A stretch of DNA of 64,000 nt from Liopterus haemorrhoidalis (GCA_963971575.1 OZ020616.1:3616924-3680923); one strand, 5' to 3'; numbered from the stretch's first letter, positions 1-12,720 are shown. Program-made: numbers and translations. Notes: generated by a model not told the origin, from the sequence alone.

Positions 1-412
1 AACAAATAAGGATATTTCATTTCATTCTACAATAAAGACACTACAATAAAGAATATATTACACCTGTATTAACATGTAAGTCGATACATTTTATCTCAAT
101 TATTGTAGCTCTGTATTTTATTAAACACATTATTAAAATAAATAATTTTATTATAACAATAAGTATAAACTTCTTATAACGTCAATATAATACAGTATTC
201 TTGTTTATGATAATATAAAATGTTGACAGCACAAGTTCAAGGAGTATTTTTTTATAATAGAAATTAAGTTGGCAATGCGGATGAAGTTTAAGACGCAGAT
301 CTCTGTCTTAAACATCGGTCGTGTTTAGACGAGGCCGTACGGTTTCACATTAGCGTTTAAAGATACATTCACTTAAACATCCGATCTTAAAGATCTAGTG
401 TGAAAAGGGTAT
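1..412. repeat. Right part of a TIR MITE (copy 1), cut by the window edge
   Basis: This stretch matches 34325-34743 almost base for base by eye. It ends in the same terminal sequence (CTAGTGTGAAAAGGGTAT). The second copy has the complementary terminus at its other end, so this is the right three quarters of the same element. There are no coding signals. Confidence 0.85.
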
Positions 413-1404
413 TATGTACCCTGAGATGGGTAATTTACGCGCATGCGCAATGCGGTTGGTTTGTATTTTCATACCGTGCCATCGTGTGGGCCATTTTAAT
501 TATTTGTTTTGCGTAATATTTATTTAGAAATCAACAATAATAGCAATTTTATGCATTTAAATTATAACTTATTATAATTTTTAATCTTTCATTTGGATAC
601 ATGAAATATTAATTTATTGCAAAATTTTATTTTATTTGGTTTCATGCAAAACGCTCTATCCCAACTACCCCACTCTTTTAAAAAATAGAGTATAGATCAG
701 TCGTTCGACCACAACTTTTACATTACAGACGGATAAAAAATAAATAAATTATCAAGCAGTAGTCGGTCATACTACTGATTCACTTAGTTTACCCTTTTAA
801 GCTTTCCACACATAATATGCTCTCCATAAATTATTAGTATACCATCACCATTATTATATATTGACATATCCACAGGCAAATTTATGTAATTACACATTGT
901 AATTAGTTAGTTATGTGCATTACGAATGTATTAGTACTTAACAATTTACCACATGCATTTTGGAACTGTAATAATTATCAAAATGTCCAAATGATTTCTT
1001 CCGAGTACGTCAAAAGTAGAGACGGGATAATGTTAGGCCAAGTGGAATAACTGCGATAAAGATGTTTGATTATTGGCCGCTATTATTGCTTTATTACCAC
1101 TTAGCCTAACAAATTCCGCACCTTACTCATAAATGAAATCACTTGAAGATTATGATAATGTCACTTAAATGGTTTTCATAAAACTCAAACATGTGTATTA
1201 TCAAATAAATAAATAATACAATGAATAATATAACTTATTATTAGTAATTAATTTAATAATAATAAAACATATTGGCATAAAACATACTGGAGCTTAGTTG
1301 TTACATGAAGATGGCCGCAGTATTCGAATATCGTTGGAGTTTTTGATGTAGCTAAAAACATTATTAATTACGCTATAAAGCGTTATCAGCGAATTGGCCA
1401 TACA
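413..1404. other. Intergenic or intronic AT-rich DNA
   Basis: No exon or long ORF was seen. If sws continues to the left, this is part of its seventh intron. A fragment near 660-705 (AAAAAATAGAGTATAG) resembles the terminal repeat of the MITE inside the BiP gene at 45.8 kb. Confidence 0.5.
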
Positions 1405-1407
1405 TAA

Positions 1408-1600
1408 AAGATTGATATGAAGTGTGAATATTCACACATTTCAGGATTTTGTAGGTATTTAGTCTGTCAGCTAAATAGTGCATAAACAAAAAATTAGATA
1501 CCGTTTGAAATAATTATCAGATCAAAAATTCCTGTTGTACTATTTCGGTTTACGTTATATCTATATTAATAAAATTGGAGGCTATATCTGTTTTTTTTTT
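1408..1600 (-). repeat. HINE family A, deleted copy (3' end)
   Basis: It begins with the family's 3' terminal hairpin block (GTGTGAATATTCACAC) followed by the subterminal repeat GGATTTTGTAGGTATTT. It then jumps to a block (GATCAAAAATTCCTGTTG) that lies 0.7 kb further inside the full copy at 5910-7081. The copy is therefore internally deleted. Confidence 0.7.
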
Positions 1601-1649
1601 TTCTATTTTTCGGCCTCATGTTTGGGTTCTAAACGTTTCAGATGATTAT

Positions 1650-2300
1650 AAGACAATAACCACAAAAAAAAATTTGTTTGTAGTGAAAATTGTGAATTAA
1701 AAAAAAACTCAAAAAAGGTTAGAGAGAGAGACTTCCGGTTAGAATTTTTGGATTCTCCATAGTTTATTTAGTCTAGAAATAATTTGAGGCTTTAATCGTT
1801 TACCGCGTTTTGACAATTTTTTAATGACATATTTTACATTATTTATGAAATATGTGAAATTTAAAAAAAAATAACTCAAAAACGGTTAGAGATAGCGACC
1901 TGCGGTTGAAATTTTTGGATTATCCCTAGTTTATTTTGTCTAGAAAAAAATTGAGCCTTTAATTGTTTAATGCGTTTTGAGATTATGACATTTTTTTAAA
2001 GACATAATTTACATTATTTGTGAAAGTAACTCGAAAAACTGTAAGAAACAACGACCTGCGGTTAGAATTTTTGGATTCTTCGTAGTTTAATTAATATACA
2101 GAAAAAAATTAAAGCCTTATTCGTTTTGCGTATTATAAAATAATGACAAATTTTAATATGGCGTGATTTATAGAAATTTTCATTTTCGCATGGACGTTTC
2201 TCAAAAACGAAATACGATTAAGAGCTACGGTTGAAATTATAATAAAAAAAATTGGGCTCTAATAAACCATGAATTATTTAAATATTTTTTTCATAACCCT
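1650..2300. repeat. Diverged tandem repeat, about four units of 155-166 bp
   Basis: A block reading like CTCAAAAACGGTTAGAGA, then CGACCTGCGGTTGAAATTTT, then ATTTACATTATTTATGAAA recurs starting near 1707, 1873, 2027 and 2190. The units differ by substitutions and small indels. Similar wording (CAACCGCAGCTCTC, TTTGAGATACGG) occurs singly near 21400-21580. This is probably the interior of an unrecognised transposon. Confidence 0.6.
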
Positions 2301-2479
2301 CGCCCCAAAATTAGCTTAAAACTATATTTTGGCTAAAATCGCAGTAAAAAAATTGTTGACCAAAATTTCATAATTTTAGGTGAAAAAAATAATTTGAGAT
2401 TTGTTTGAAAATTGGTATACTTATACATTTTTAACCTTAGATCCCAACTATATGGTCAAATTTCAGTTACGGTCTAAAA

Positions 2480-3057
2480 CAGCGGTTCTTAAACTGTGGT
2501 CTGCGGACCCCTGGGGGTCCGCGAAACAATTTTGACATTAACTTTACATCCTCTAACTTTTCGCTTTTATTCAAATAACTCATTTAATAAAAATCCTACA
2601 TGGTCAAGACTTTTTGTATTTGTTGTTATCTAACTAGTTATTGACATAACTAAACAATAATTAGTTAAAATTTAATTACTTTTATTCAACTGCAAATTAT
2701 TTACAGAAAACATATTATAATAAAATCTATTTTGACAAATATTTGACCAAGAAATGTTTTAATGAGTTTAACGTATTATAATTTGAAATTTTTTTTATTC
2801 TTTTTACTACTTTTTTTATTAATTATATGTTTTTTATTCTATATGCTAATAAAAATGTTCCTCTATAAATGCACAAGACCATTAATTAAAATAACCAGCG
2901 ATACATTTTTACCAATATTTATTACAACGTAGTACCTATGAGATTATTGAGCCAGAAATTAAGTCTCAAGAACGACGTAAAATGCTTGGGATGAGGTCCG
3001 CAAAAAAAAAGTTGTTCAAGAGGGGGTCCTGGTACTACATAAGTTTAAGAACCCCTG
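2480..3057. mobile_element. hAT-type MITE with 8-bp TSD
   Basis: The ends are CAGCGGTTCTTAAACT and, inverted, AGTTTAAGAACCCCTG. Immediately flanking both ends is the 8-bp direct repeat GTCTAAAA (2472-2479 and 3058-3065). CAG-type termini with 8-bp duplications are diagnostic of hAT elements. There is no transposase ORF, so it is non-autonomous. Confidence 0.88.
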
Positions 3058-3248
3058 GTCTAAAATTTTGACAAAAAGGTTCAGAACCAAGGCATTTTGC
3101 CTTTACCACGGAGCTACAGCAACTCTTAAATAAACTGTTATTATTATTAATTTAATTGATAAGCATGCTTGAGTTTAATGAAGAACACAAGGTTTTGTTA
3201 AGTATAAATGCAACATAACATTAATTACACCATTATTAAAACCGTTAC

Positions 3249-3488
3249 CATTTCTGATGTGTTGGAACTTGATATTGTAGGTGAAAATTTCATATCCAAA
3301 GATGATTTGGATCGTCTGTGATGTGGATTTCCAATGAAATAAGGATATGTATTAAACATAGATTCTGGTGCCTCCATACCCTCATATTGGTAAGACTGAT
3401 CATTGTAATATTCATCTCTACTTATTATTGAATCTCGATTTCGAGACCTATTAGATGAACCGGCATAAGGCCCTACTTTTTTTCGACC
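3249..3488 (-). CDS. sws: sws exon 7, disordered linker between cNMP-binding domains
   Basis: The 240-nt exon is flanked by a TTCACAG acceptor and a GTAACG donor. It is in phase 0 on both sides, continuing in frame from exon 6 (...AELVNQ). It encodes 80 residues rich in Ser, Arg and Tyr ([19 protein letters not shown] at the start). NTE proteins have a poorly conserved linker here, so membership is inferred from position and phase. Confidence 0.65.
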
Positions 3489-6400
3489 CTGTGAAGTAAG
3501 ACTTACTTTTTTAAAAGATGATATTAAATATTTATCCTGTCAATCTTAACATTAATTTTTATAATATATGCACATGCATGTAAAATATACAGCGTATGAA
3601 ATATTAACAAATAGAACTAGTAGAGGGGCGATTGTATGTACAGTCAATTCTCCTTTCCGCCATTTTCTAGTCTCTCTACTAATTCTAGAAGTTACATCTG
3701 TTCATTATAAAAAAAAAAAAACCCACTGCAGGCCATGGATTCTGTCGATTGTTTAGCAAGAAATTTAATTTAGGCCCAGTATTTCCACCTTGTTGTTATC
3801 TATAATAATAACTATCAATAGGATAATATTATCCTCTTGATATTCACTAAAATAAATTACTTTGTGTATTTCCAACTCTAGTTATCCCGTAGATAGCTAT
3901 TCTGATTGATAATAATATTTTACGATGTTTTTTATGTTGGTATTCGTAGCGTTATGTTAAACAAAGAGAGACATACACGCGACTCGCACGAATAAAAGAG
4001 AAATAGGTACACTGTCAAAATATGTAGCCAATTGTGTTATTTAATAAATATTATTGTTATTATTATAAATGACAACTGTCAAATTTTTGAAAAAAAATGT
4101 GCGATAAACACCCAAGAAGTGCATATTTCAATATTTCCGAAACAAGACAACTTGTAAATCTTGTGTTAAAATGTAAAAATGTTATAGAAAATAAGACTAC
4201 AAAAAAACTACATTTTTTTGATATGTTTATGTTAGTTATGTCACCTAACAAAACAAAAATCACATTTTAATTAATATTACAGCCAAATTTTTTAATTAAA
4301 ATATTGTAAATTTGAAATAAGCCGACCACGGCGCGAAGGTTGCCGAGTAAATACGACTGAGTATGACGTCAAACGACTGGTGTTTGACGTCACAGATACA
4401 GCTACAACATAATATTTACGTGTGTATATTGTATTGTTCGAGAGTTTGGTATTTGTTTTTAAACAATTTTCACGCATTTATTATTAAAATGGCCGATTTT
4501 GTTAGGGCTCAGAGTGATAATTTACCCAACATTGATGCATTTATGCACACAACATAAAGTTTACTTTTTTCTGAAATATCGGTTTTATTTCGCCTCATAG
4601 CTTTCAGCCATAAATTTCGCCTTTTCTGTTGTTTTTCGCCATCAGGTAATGATATAAATTGTTTTTTTGGGTTTCTATATGAACTATTTGTGTACATCGG
4701 TACTAAACAATATTTTCGACTATGTTTCAAAGTACTGGGGCCTGGATCTTCCATATTTTATATACTTTAATATAAAATTTAATTCGGTAAACATGTATAA
4801 ATTGTTTTTATAGAATTAAACTTTATTTTAATTAAAATCACTCTAACTTTACATAACCTATAAAAGTTATACAAGCAAATAATTTCACAACAGACTATGT
4901 AGGCTGCACGCTGTACACTGGGTAGGCTAGTAGTGTACTGCGTCACTTAGAAGGGGTATGACGTCACACGTCGTTCTCGCGCTCTACATACATTTGATTT
5001 TTTTAAGCCTTCAAATTTAAAAAAATGCAAAACTGTTTTTTATGTTTATATGCAACAAGAGGAATATAATAAATAATTTAAATAAAATCATGCCTATCCC
5101 CTATTAGAATTATTTATAATGTTAGAAAAAGTAACAATACAGCATAAAAATAAACGTTAAGTTGGTACGCCAGAAAAAGTATCGATACTTCAAACAAAAT
5201 CTGACTGAATTAAGTTAGAAAAGCTGTGTTGGATATCGAATACCATCGAAACTTTCAAGGAAGTATCGTGTTTCACATTTTCAAACGTCAATACTATGCA
5301 AAAAATTCGTAATGCTTAGTAGAAAAGTATAATGTAAAACAGACTAAAGTTATACCTTCATAAAAATTCCAAAGCCAACTAGTTTTTTTTTTTTTTTTTA
5401 ATGAACATATGTTTCAGTGTTTATAATATTCACCTTGATATGGTAAATAGTTAAATATCGCATTGTTTTATATAAACAATGAATACAAATATAAAATACG
5501 CTACACAATATATATTTTCAAAATCTAAATCGTTAAAAGGCAATAGTTTCTAAAATTTGCGCACACATCTTTTATTTAAAAAAAAAATCAGAATATATCC
5601 ATAAACTTTGTTGTCATAAGGGAATTATCTGTGATCAAAAATATGTTGTAAAATGTCAATTAATCTGTTTTAAGTTTTTTTCGAAAACTTACATAAATGA
5701 GTTTATTTATATTTATATATTTACAGTTATTACAAGGTTAAAAACTTGCTTATAGAAAGATATTTTTTAATATTGCAAGGTTATAAAAAAATGGAAATAC
5801 TTTCGTTAACATAGTATTTAATTTATATGTTTATTATTGGAAAACTAAGTATTACTGTTTTCTAAAATTTTATTTATAATTTCTTTTTAGTTTCCTATAT
5901 TTAAAAAAATTGATGTGAAGTGTGAATTTTCACACATTGCAGGGTTTTGCAGGTATATAATAAGTGAAGGCGGCATGCTGATTGTGTAGGACAAATTTTG
6001 CTTTGTAGTAACCACGGCAAAATGAACGATCTTTTTAAAATAATTTATCGTCTGTTAATCTCAGAGCTTTAAAAACAAATTTTATGTTAAAATATTTTTT
6101 TGTTAATTTTAATTCGAATACCTAATATCATTATTTAGATTTCTAAATAAGTGCAGTATTTTTTTTATATAACAAGGTTCATTAAGATTTTGAAAATTGC
6201 GCCTATGGCTTTCATTGGTTGTCTTAAATCATACGCTCCGCCCCTCTGGTTTCGTATAAATGACTAATAGAATGAAAATATAATTCCAATTGGTTATTAA
6301 ATTTACGCTCTTGAAAATTAAATTCAAAATTTGCTAAAATATAACTAGAATTTTAACAAATTAATTTAAACAAAATAAAAATTTAAAAAAAAAAACAAAA

Positions 6401-6971
6401 AAAAATTGACTCCACAAGCTAGGAACGAACCTGCGTCGTGTATAACAAATCTGTATAGTTGGCGCGCAACATAGCCTCTAGACCACCACACGCTTAACAA
6501 CTCAGCGTGTTATATAAGTATAAGCTATATGCATCGTCAACCAAAAAACACAAAAAATGCGTTATTTTCCGAAAACATAATCTGATCAAAAATTCCTGTT
6601 GTACTATTCCGGTTCACACCAATGTACATTACTTAGAATTTTTTCAGATTTTTACTTTAAACCATCTGAGCTACAGGGTGTGGGACAAAAATTTTTTTGC
6701 ACAATTTTGGCAAAAATAGCGTCAAAATAATTTATTTTGCAAAAATAAAATTTTGATCGTTAATCCACGTACTAAGGGCTTTAATTTGATACCCTACTCA
6801 GAATTTTAAAAAAATATTTTTTTTTTCGATGAGCACATATTTGTTTATATTTTTAGGGGGATATGTTTTTTAAATGTTTTAGTATTTTTCCTATGTGCGG
6901 GTCAAAGAGTTGTATAAGCATGCCAAATTTCAACTCTCTAGGTTTAGCCGTTTGGCTACAATTTTTACCGA

Positions 6972-7029
<58 letters not shown>

Positions 7030-10000
7030 GACAAAATGACGGTATAAGGGTTTTTTGGTCATACCTACAAAACCCTAAAAAGACAATCCCTTTAAGATAA
7101 TTGACAACAAATGTGTATGATGCCTGTTGTACTCTTCTTACTTCTATATGAAAGTAAAAATATAAACTAATTGAATCTAATAATTAATAATAAGGAAAAT
7201 TATTTAATAGTTCATAATGATTAATGAAAATATTAAATGTATTACCTGGTTAACTAATTCAGCGCTTAAACCCAAATACTGATGTAGAGCAGTAAAGGTG
7301 ACTCTTTGCAATCGTACCATAATAATTTGCATTACTCGTATAAAAATATCAGGGTACTCTTCAAATACCTCTTGAAACGAACTCATCGGTAATCTTACAA
7401 CCGTTGAATCTTCAACTGCTTTAGCTGATACTGTTTTATACGGATTAGAATGACCCTGAAAAAAATAATCATATTAATCCTCTTGCTTTGTTTTATCAGA
7501 ACAATGCCCGAAACAGTTATCATTTATGTATGTCTGATAAAATACACATATAATTATTAATTGATAAATTGTATAAATAATATTTATTAACCTTTATCTA
7601 CGAAGCGTACAGTATACTGTATGCTAATAGTATTCGTTGTTAGTCGAACGTACAGTTTAGTGTGCGAGGCTTGTGTTTAGTCTTCTATGCTTGCAACATT
7701 AATTCCGGTCAGGAGGTAATACTATGCGAACTAAATTACATAAGATAAAGGTTAAATTACTTACGGTTAGGACATCCGTAAAACTCAATAATGAAGTAAC
7801 AGAGTCGCCTGTTTTAACAACTTTTAAAGACAAATTGCTTCCATCTGCGTTTGTTATAAACACATTAATTTTTCCACTTTGGACAACGTACATATTTTCA
7901 TCAGCATCACCTATAATATAGATTAAAATTCGAAATTAGAAAATAATATAGTTACGTATTTATTTTGTATTTGTTTGTGGTTACAATAAATAAAATTATA
8001 TTTTAATAAGTTTTGTTTTAATCCAAAGACATTTATCGCTAAGCATAACAACTCGGTTCTCACTACAACAGTATGTATTTGTATTAATAATATTACTATA
8101 TAGTAAGATTTGTATTAATACAAACAGTAAAACATTCTGTATGTTTTTATTCAAAACAAAAGAGCTACATTTTTTCAGCTAAGAACTCATTCCTGATTTA
8201 GACAGCCTACACAAATAGGATAGTGCATGCCTCCCATGGCATATGCTATATTGCAGGCAAATATATAATTATTTAAGGAAAATTGCCTCTTCCTCGACAA
8301 ATAGCTTTGTAACACATTTCTATTTAAACGCTTATTATTTTATTACACAAATAATATCTGACGGAACGTTATTGGGCAAATAGTATTTAGTTTAATAATG
8401 TGTTATTTGAAGTTCACATGATATATCTTTCTTCCGATTTAACAATCCACAACTAAGTAAAAATTTTATGCGAGAACCCTTAACAAAAAGAATTTCAATG
8501 GTATTTTAATTGATAAGAAAAATAACGTTTACTGAGTTAGCACAAGAATTGGTATTTTGAGAAATTGAGTAGAAGTGACTTAAGGGGGGGGGGGGGTCTG
8601 ATAACCACATTTTAAGCATATTTTTGTGATTTTTTTTCAAATCTATGGTTAAATTTATTCATTTTCAAACTAAGTACATATATAAAGTATGTTTTGAAGA
8701 AGATACAAAAAAAAATTGAAGGCAAAATATGGCGAAATGAGCCAGCTGTGGCAAATCTTCTCAGACTCCGAGGAAAAAAATAGATTTTGCGGTGACCAGC
8801 ATATCTCGTCACTGGATCATCTGAAATCAAAAATCCAAAAAGATTTTGTTAGTTTATGAGTTTGCCGAGGTAACGACGTTGAGATATTTTTTCTTCATGT
8901 TTTTTTTTTTTATTTAACAATCACAAATATACTAATTTTTAGGTTTTTTTTAGGGGGAATTAATTTTTTTTGTCTTCTAAGTAACGCTAAAAACTGAAAA
9001 ATCATTACAAAAATAAAAACTCAACGTCATTACCTCGGCAAACTCATAAACTAACAAAATCTTTTTGGATTTTTGATTTCAGATGATCCAGTGACGAGTT
9101 ATGCTGGTCACCGCAAAATCTAATTTTTTTCTAAGAAGATTTGCCACAGCTGGCTCATTTCGCCATACTTTGCCTTCAAAATTTTTTTGTATCTTCTTCT
9201 AAACATACTTTATATATGTACTTAGTTTGAAAATGAATAAATTTAACCATAGATATGAAAAAAATTCACAAAAATATGCTTAAAATGTAGATCCCCCCCC
9301 CTAACGTCTGTGTCGTCAATATAATAATGTTCCACAAGAACATTTTATTTCCTTAAGAGAAAACTGCTCTTCGCAGTCAATGTTTTCGAGTTAAGGGTCG
9401 TCAGCCCTCTAAGATGCAGTTCAAAACTAACTGATGTACTTATTTTAATGCTAAAAAGTTGTATCAACAGTATATAGAAATCCAGTAATCCTTGCCAAAA
9501 TAAATAATTTGTGTAATTTGCAGTTTGTTTTTCTATTTTCAATTTATTTTTATTTTCTGTTTATGTTATAATGCAGTGGTTCCCAAACTTTTTCGGTTCG
9601 CGTAGCCCCAAATCAAAACATTGGACTAACTAACAATTGGAAGAATATTGGAATATTTTCGCGGCACACAGTTTAGGAATCGCTGTTATAATGTACAATT
9701 TAGGCTTTACTGGTGATTATAACTACCCGCACTCTGCCTTTGTACTCACTATATTTCATTTCTGCATTATAAAATAAAATTTATTTACACTTGCTTAAAA
9801 CGTTCCGTCAGATACTATTTGCCTAATAAAATAAATAGAAATTGGTATTATAAAGCTATTAACTCAGGGATATATTATTTGCGCAGGAAGAAGCTATTCT
9901 TTTAAAATAACTATCTGCCCGTGACATCTTTCAAGTTCAACCATATAAAATTGTCACGCATTCAAATTGCTGTATTAGTGGAACGCCAAAATGCGAGCGA

Positions 10001-11864
10001 TATGTTTAAAGACTAATATATTTAATATTAAAAATGCAAACATCTTTATATAAAGTTAAGAGATACATACCAATTTTAAATAGAAAAGATCCAGCTGGAA
10101 GATTCAAGATTTCTGTATGTTTGCATAATTTTAAAAACACTGGTTTTTCAAAATGACCAAACACTCGAATACTTTGAAGCATATACAGAGCATCCGGTGG
10201 CATTCTTTCATCGCTCATACGTTCTTCTTCCAGATATTCATTAGGTGGTTCTAATACCTATTAGATAACATTTTAAAATTAATATCTAACAATTAATTCA
10301 TTAGTTCTAAACTAATACAAAGTAATAAAATTGCAAGTATAATTGGTTGATAGTTTTCAAAAAAAAAAAAGGAGTTTTCTTGTCCTAAAGTGTTGATTAT
10401 AATATTCTTTGGTATTAAGGTTACCACCCTTGCTCTTTAAAGAGTACTTGTACACTTTTTTGAGAGGTGTACTTAAGTTTTTCACTTATAAAAGCTAAAT
10501 GTACTTACTATTTTTGAAACAGGAAATTATAAAATGCAAAAAAATGTATATTACATATTGTAGAGCACGCAAATTTTCCAGATCAGATTGCAAGAAGCGG
10601 CAAATGTACCGCAATAATGCTTGTGCATTCCTAATTTCCTTTAAAATACAATCGTAAGACTGCCCCATTTTTTTATCGGCAAATAATAATATCTTAAATT
10701 AATAGCACAGTGGCCAATCAAAAATACAAAAATAGAAATTAAAATATCATTTAAATTAAAAATAAACTACATATAATATGTATTAAAAATCAACAAAAAA
10801 AACTTTTTCAAAAGATGTTCACGTACTTTACACTCAAATAATTCGTATCTTTCAATATCTATAATTTCCTTAGGAAGTTGCTTATACAAAGTCAAACCTT
10901 TACAATGTATCATATTTGATTTTTTTAATGTATCATAAATTTTGTTAAATCTCTAATTATTGATTTCCTTGATAGTTAATTATTGCAAAAGCGGTTACAA
11001 TGTAAATAATTACAAACTTTAATTTGTGATATAATTTGACGTTTTTTTATTTGAGAATCCCCGCCCTGTTCCCTCATCGATAGTATACTTTTTTCTTACA
11101 ATTCCGGAATGGTAACCCTATTTGCAACATTTTATTTATGAATTCAAATGTTACGCATCTGTAAAAAATTAAACATTTGTCTTACTTTAAGTTGCACCGG
11201 AGCTGTATCCTTTTTCAGTTGAAGAAGTCTCCTTGCAAATCTCATAACCATCTTTCTTTTTCTACCTTGGCCTGAGCCACGAACCTGACCAGAAATAGAT
11301 TTGACTTTTCTCAGCATTTTCCTGCCGTAAAACAGTGCCTTGTCTCTCTTCCGAAATCGAGGACCTGTAGAACCACTTGAAGCATCTTGCCCAGATGTTA
11401 AAGCTAAGTTTTAAAACAATATTAATTAAAATAAGAATTAAATATATGTTAAATTGTTACCTTTTATGTGCCATTTTCGAAAAAAATATACTGAACCAGC
11501 AAAAACAGTTGTAAATATTGTTAAAATCAACAAATATACAGTCTGAAACAAATCCATTGCATTATAAAAAGTGATTATTATATTAATTTTATAAATATAA
11601 TACTAAGCACGCATGTGGTAATAGTAAACACACACAAAAGAGAACAAAGTCTGATTTTATAAGTTTCAATGACATATCAAATAAAGATTTTGAAAATGAT
11701 TCAATTATAAGGGTTTGTTCTTGACAAAGGTTGTTTTATTAATCTTAATAACAAACCTGATACGATTCAATACGAAATGTTAAAAATAATCTTCCAAACC
11801 ATGTCGACGTAAAAAATGTACTAAGCTGAATGTTTATATTGTTTAATAAATTCACTACTTCCAT
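3249..11864 (-). CDS. sws: Neuropathy target esterase / Swiss cheese, N-terminal seven exons (partial)
   Basis: Coding exons on the minus strand are 11864-11757, 11542-11461, 11403-11186, 10257-10071, 7910-7765, 7455-7246 and 3488-3249. All have GT-AG borders and all phases agree, giving 397 codons with no stop. Residues 37-58 form one membrane segment ([16 protein letters not shown]). A basic stretch follows ([19 protein letters not shown]), then from about residue 150 the first cyclic-nucleotide-binding-like domain ([30 protein letters not shown]). Residues 318-397 form a Ser/Arg/Tyr-rich linker. Order and wording match insect sws/NTE (PNPLA6/7 family), an ER-anchored lysophospholipase whose patatin catalytic domain would lie beyond the left edge. 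The start codon is the Met of exon 1, chosen because it gives a fly-like N terminus. The last exon is assigned by frame, splice sites and order rather than by clear homology. It is a single continuous gene with introns up to 3.8 kb. Confidence 0.9.
4509..4754 (-). pseudogene. THAP-domain fragment of a transposon
   Basis: An 81-codon reading frame contains [11 protein letters not shown], then [11 protein letters not shown], then [11 protein letters not shown] and SKLYVV. This is the spacing of a THAP zinc-binding DNA-binding domain (C-x2-4-C, then W). The second expected Cys of the first pair is absent, and the frame leaves the family pattern after LYVV, where the C-terminal Cys/His of the C2CH set should be. 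It lies in an sws intron, so it is read as a decayed piece of a THAP-type DNA transposon. Confidence 0.6.
5910..7081 (-). mobile_element. HINE family A, near-complete copy
   Basis: Read on the minus strand, it starts TTTTTAGGGTTTTGTAGGTA, carries a GTCT-type microsatellite soon after, and ends with an inverted copy of that subterminal repeat followed by a 16-nt hairpin (GTGTGAATTTTCACAC, 5920-5935). Subterminal inverted repeats plus a 3' hairpin plus an internal microsatellite are the marks of Helentron-derived non-autonomous elements (HINE, DINE-1-like). A second near-complete copy lies at 61881-62926. No rolling-circle protein is encoded. Near 6410-6500 it holds a tRNA-like A/B-box stretch. 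Confidence 0.75.
6973..7029. repeat. (GACA)n microsatellite
   Basis: About 14 tandem GACA units lie inside the HINE copy, in the place where this family carries its microsatellite. Confidence 0.95.
8584..9303. mobile_element. Long foldback element with G/C-tract ends
   Basis: The left arm (about 8584-8895) and right arm (about 9020-9303) are inverted copies of each other with few mismatches. Both contain the blocks GGATCATCTGAAATCAAAAA and AAATGAGCCAGCTGTGGCAA, in opposite orientation. The outer ends are a G12 tract and a C9 tract. The central loop is about 125 bp and T-rich. There is no coding potential beyond chance ORFs. Transcription within sws pre-mRNA would give a hairpin of about 290 bp. 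Confidence 0.8.
9574..9685. mobile_element. Short hAT-type MITE with 8-bp TSD
   Basis: It begins CAGTGGTTCCCAAACTTTTT and ends ACAGTTTAGGAATCGCTG. It is flanked by TTATAATG on both sides (9566-9573 and 9686-9693). Confidence 0.85.
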
Positions 11865-12489
11865 TGTCACTAAGTACTTGAAATCACATTTTATAATATT
11901 TCTGCGTTTCGTAACTTGGCATTACAGAACAGGGATTTTATGAAAACAACTTTTACTTTTGGCACTTGTCAAGGTTTGTTCGCGTATTTCTAGCCCAGAT
12001 TTTCCGAGGTTTTGTGCAATCAGCTGATTTTCGCACATGACAGGTACCAGTCCAAAGAATATCGTTTATTGGTTGTTTTTAAAATTATTGTAGCGGGAAA
12101 AACCTTCTACTCGCTTGCAACCAAATACTTCATAGATTCGTATTTTAAACCTTTCATAGCTTGTGCTTTATTGATTGTATTTTATTATTTATTATACTTT
12201 ACATTATTAAGATTATAATTGTTCATCGTCTTATAGATAACGAAGTTATAGATAAAAATTTCATTTCTAAAAATCATGTTTTGAAGTCTATAAAATTAAA
12301 TTCAGCTGTTAAACTTTATTCTGTCTGTATTATATTTCCAACAAATGAATGCAGGGTCGGCATGACTCATGGGCCACGGGGGCAACCGCCCAAGGCCCCA
12401 TGCGCACACAAAACAAAAAGGATAATAAAGTACAGTCAACGACGACCTACACAGAGCCTCAGAAAATTAGTAGCGGACTCTACTTGTGT
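11865..12489. other. Region upstream of sws, no gene seen
   Basis: This is presumably the sws promoter and 5' UTR side. A reading frame at 12161-12493 is compositionally chance-like. The segment 12355-12420 (GGGCCACGGGGGCAACCGCC) looks like a transposon terminus without a visible partner. Confidence 0.4.
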
Positions 12490-12720
12490 GTAATACAATG
12501 TTCCATTACTCGCCGAAAGTAACCGCGGTTGAAGTTTCCCGTTCCGAAATTGTACGATATTAACCTTTTCAGGAAAATTGTTAGGTTTCGGGACGCGGTT
12601 ACTGAAAATTTTGGTTACTTTTTTGTAACCAAACTAACCGTGGAAATATCGCGGTAACCTCAACTTACCACGACTTTACCGTAACGAATAACCGCGATGT
12701 GCAGTTACGGAACATTTAAA
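12490..12720. repeat. Small TIR / foldback element
   Basis: Left sequence AATGTTCCATTACTCGCC and right sequence GCAGTTACGGAACATT form imperfect inverted termini. The interior repeats short motifs of the type GGTAACC and CGCGGTTA in both orientations. It is non-coding. Confidence 0.55.

Larger units (their letters stand above)
7911..10070 (-). other. sws: sws intron 4
   Basis: This intron contains no exon. It holds the foldback element at 8584-9303 and a 112-bp hAT MITE at 9574-9685. The remainder is AT-rich. Confidence 0.7.

Noticed and set aside
6410..6500. A tRNA-like stretch (GTGGTCTAGAGGC ... GGTTCGTTCC on the minus strand)
   Set aside because: It lies inside a HINE copy, lacks acceptor pairing, and a diverged version sits in the other HINE copy near 62400-62500.
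6853..7062. A frame with [13 protein letters not shown] repeats
   Set aside because: It is only the translation of the (GACA)n microsatellite in a transposon.
12161..12493. A 110-codon open frame upstream of sws
   Set aside because: It has low-complexity AT-driven composition, no recognisable motif and no splice context.
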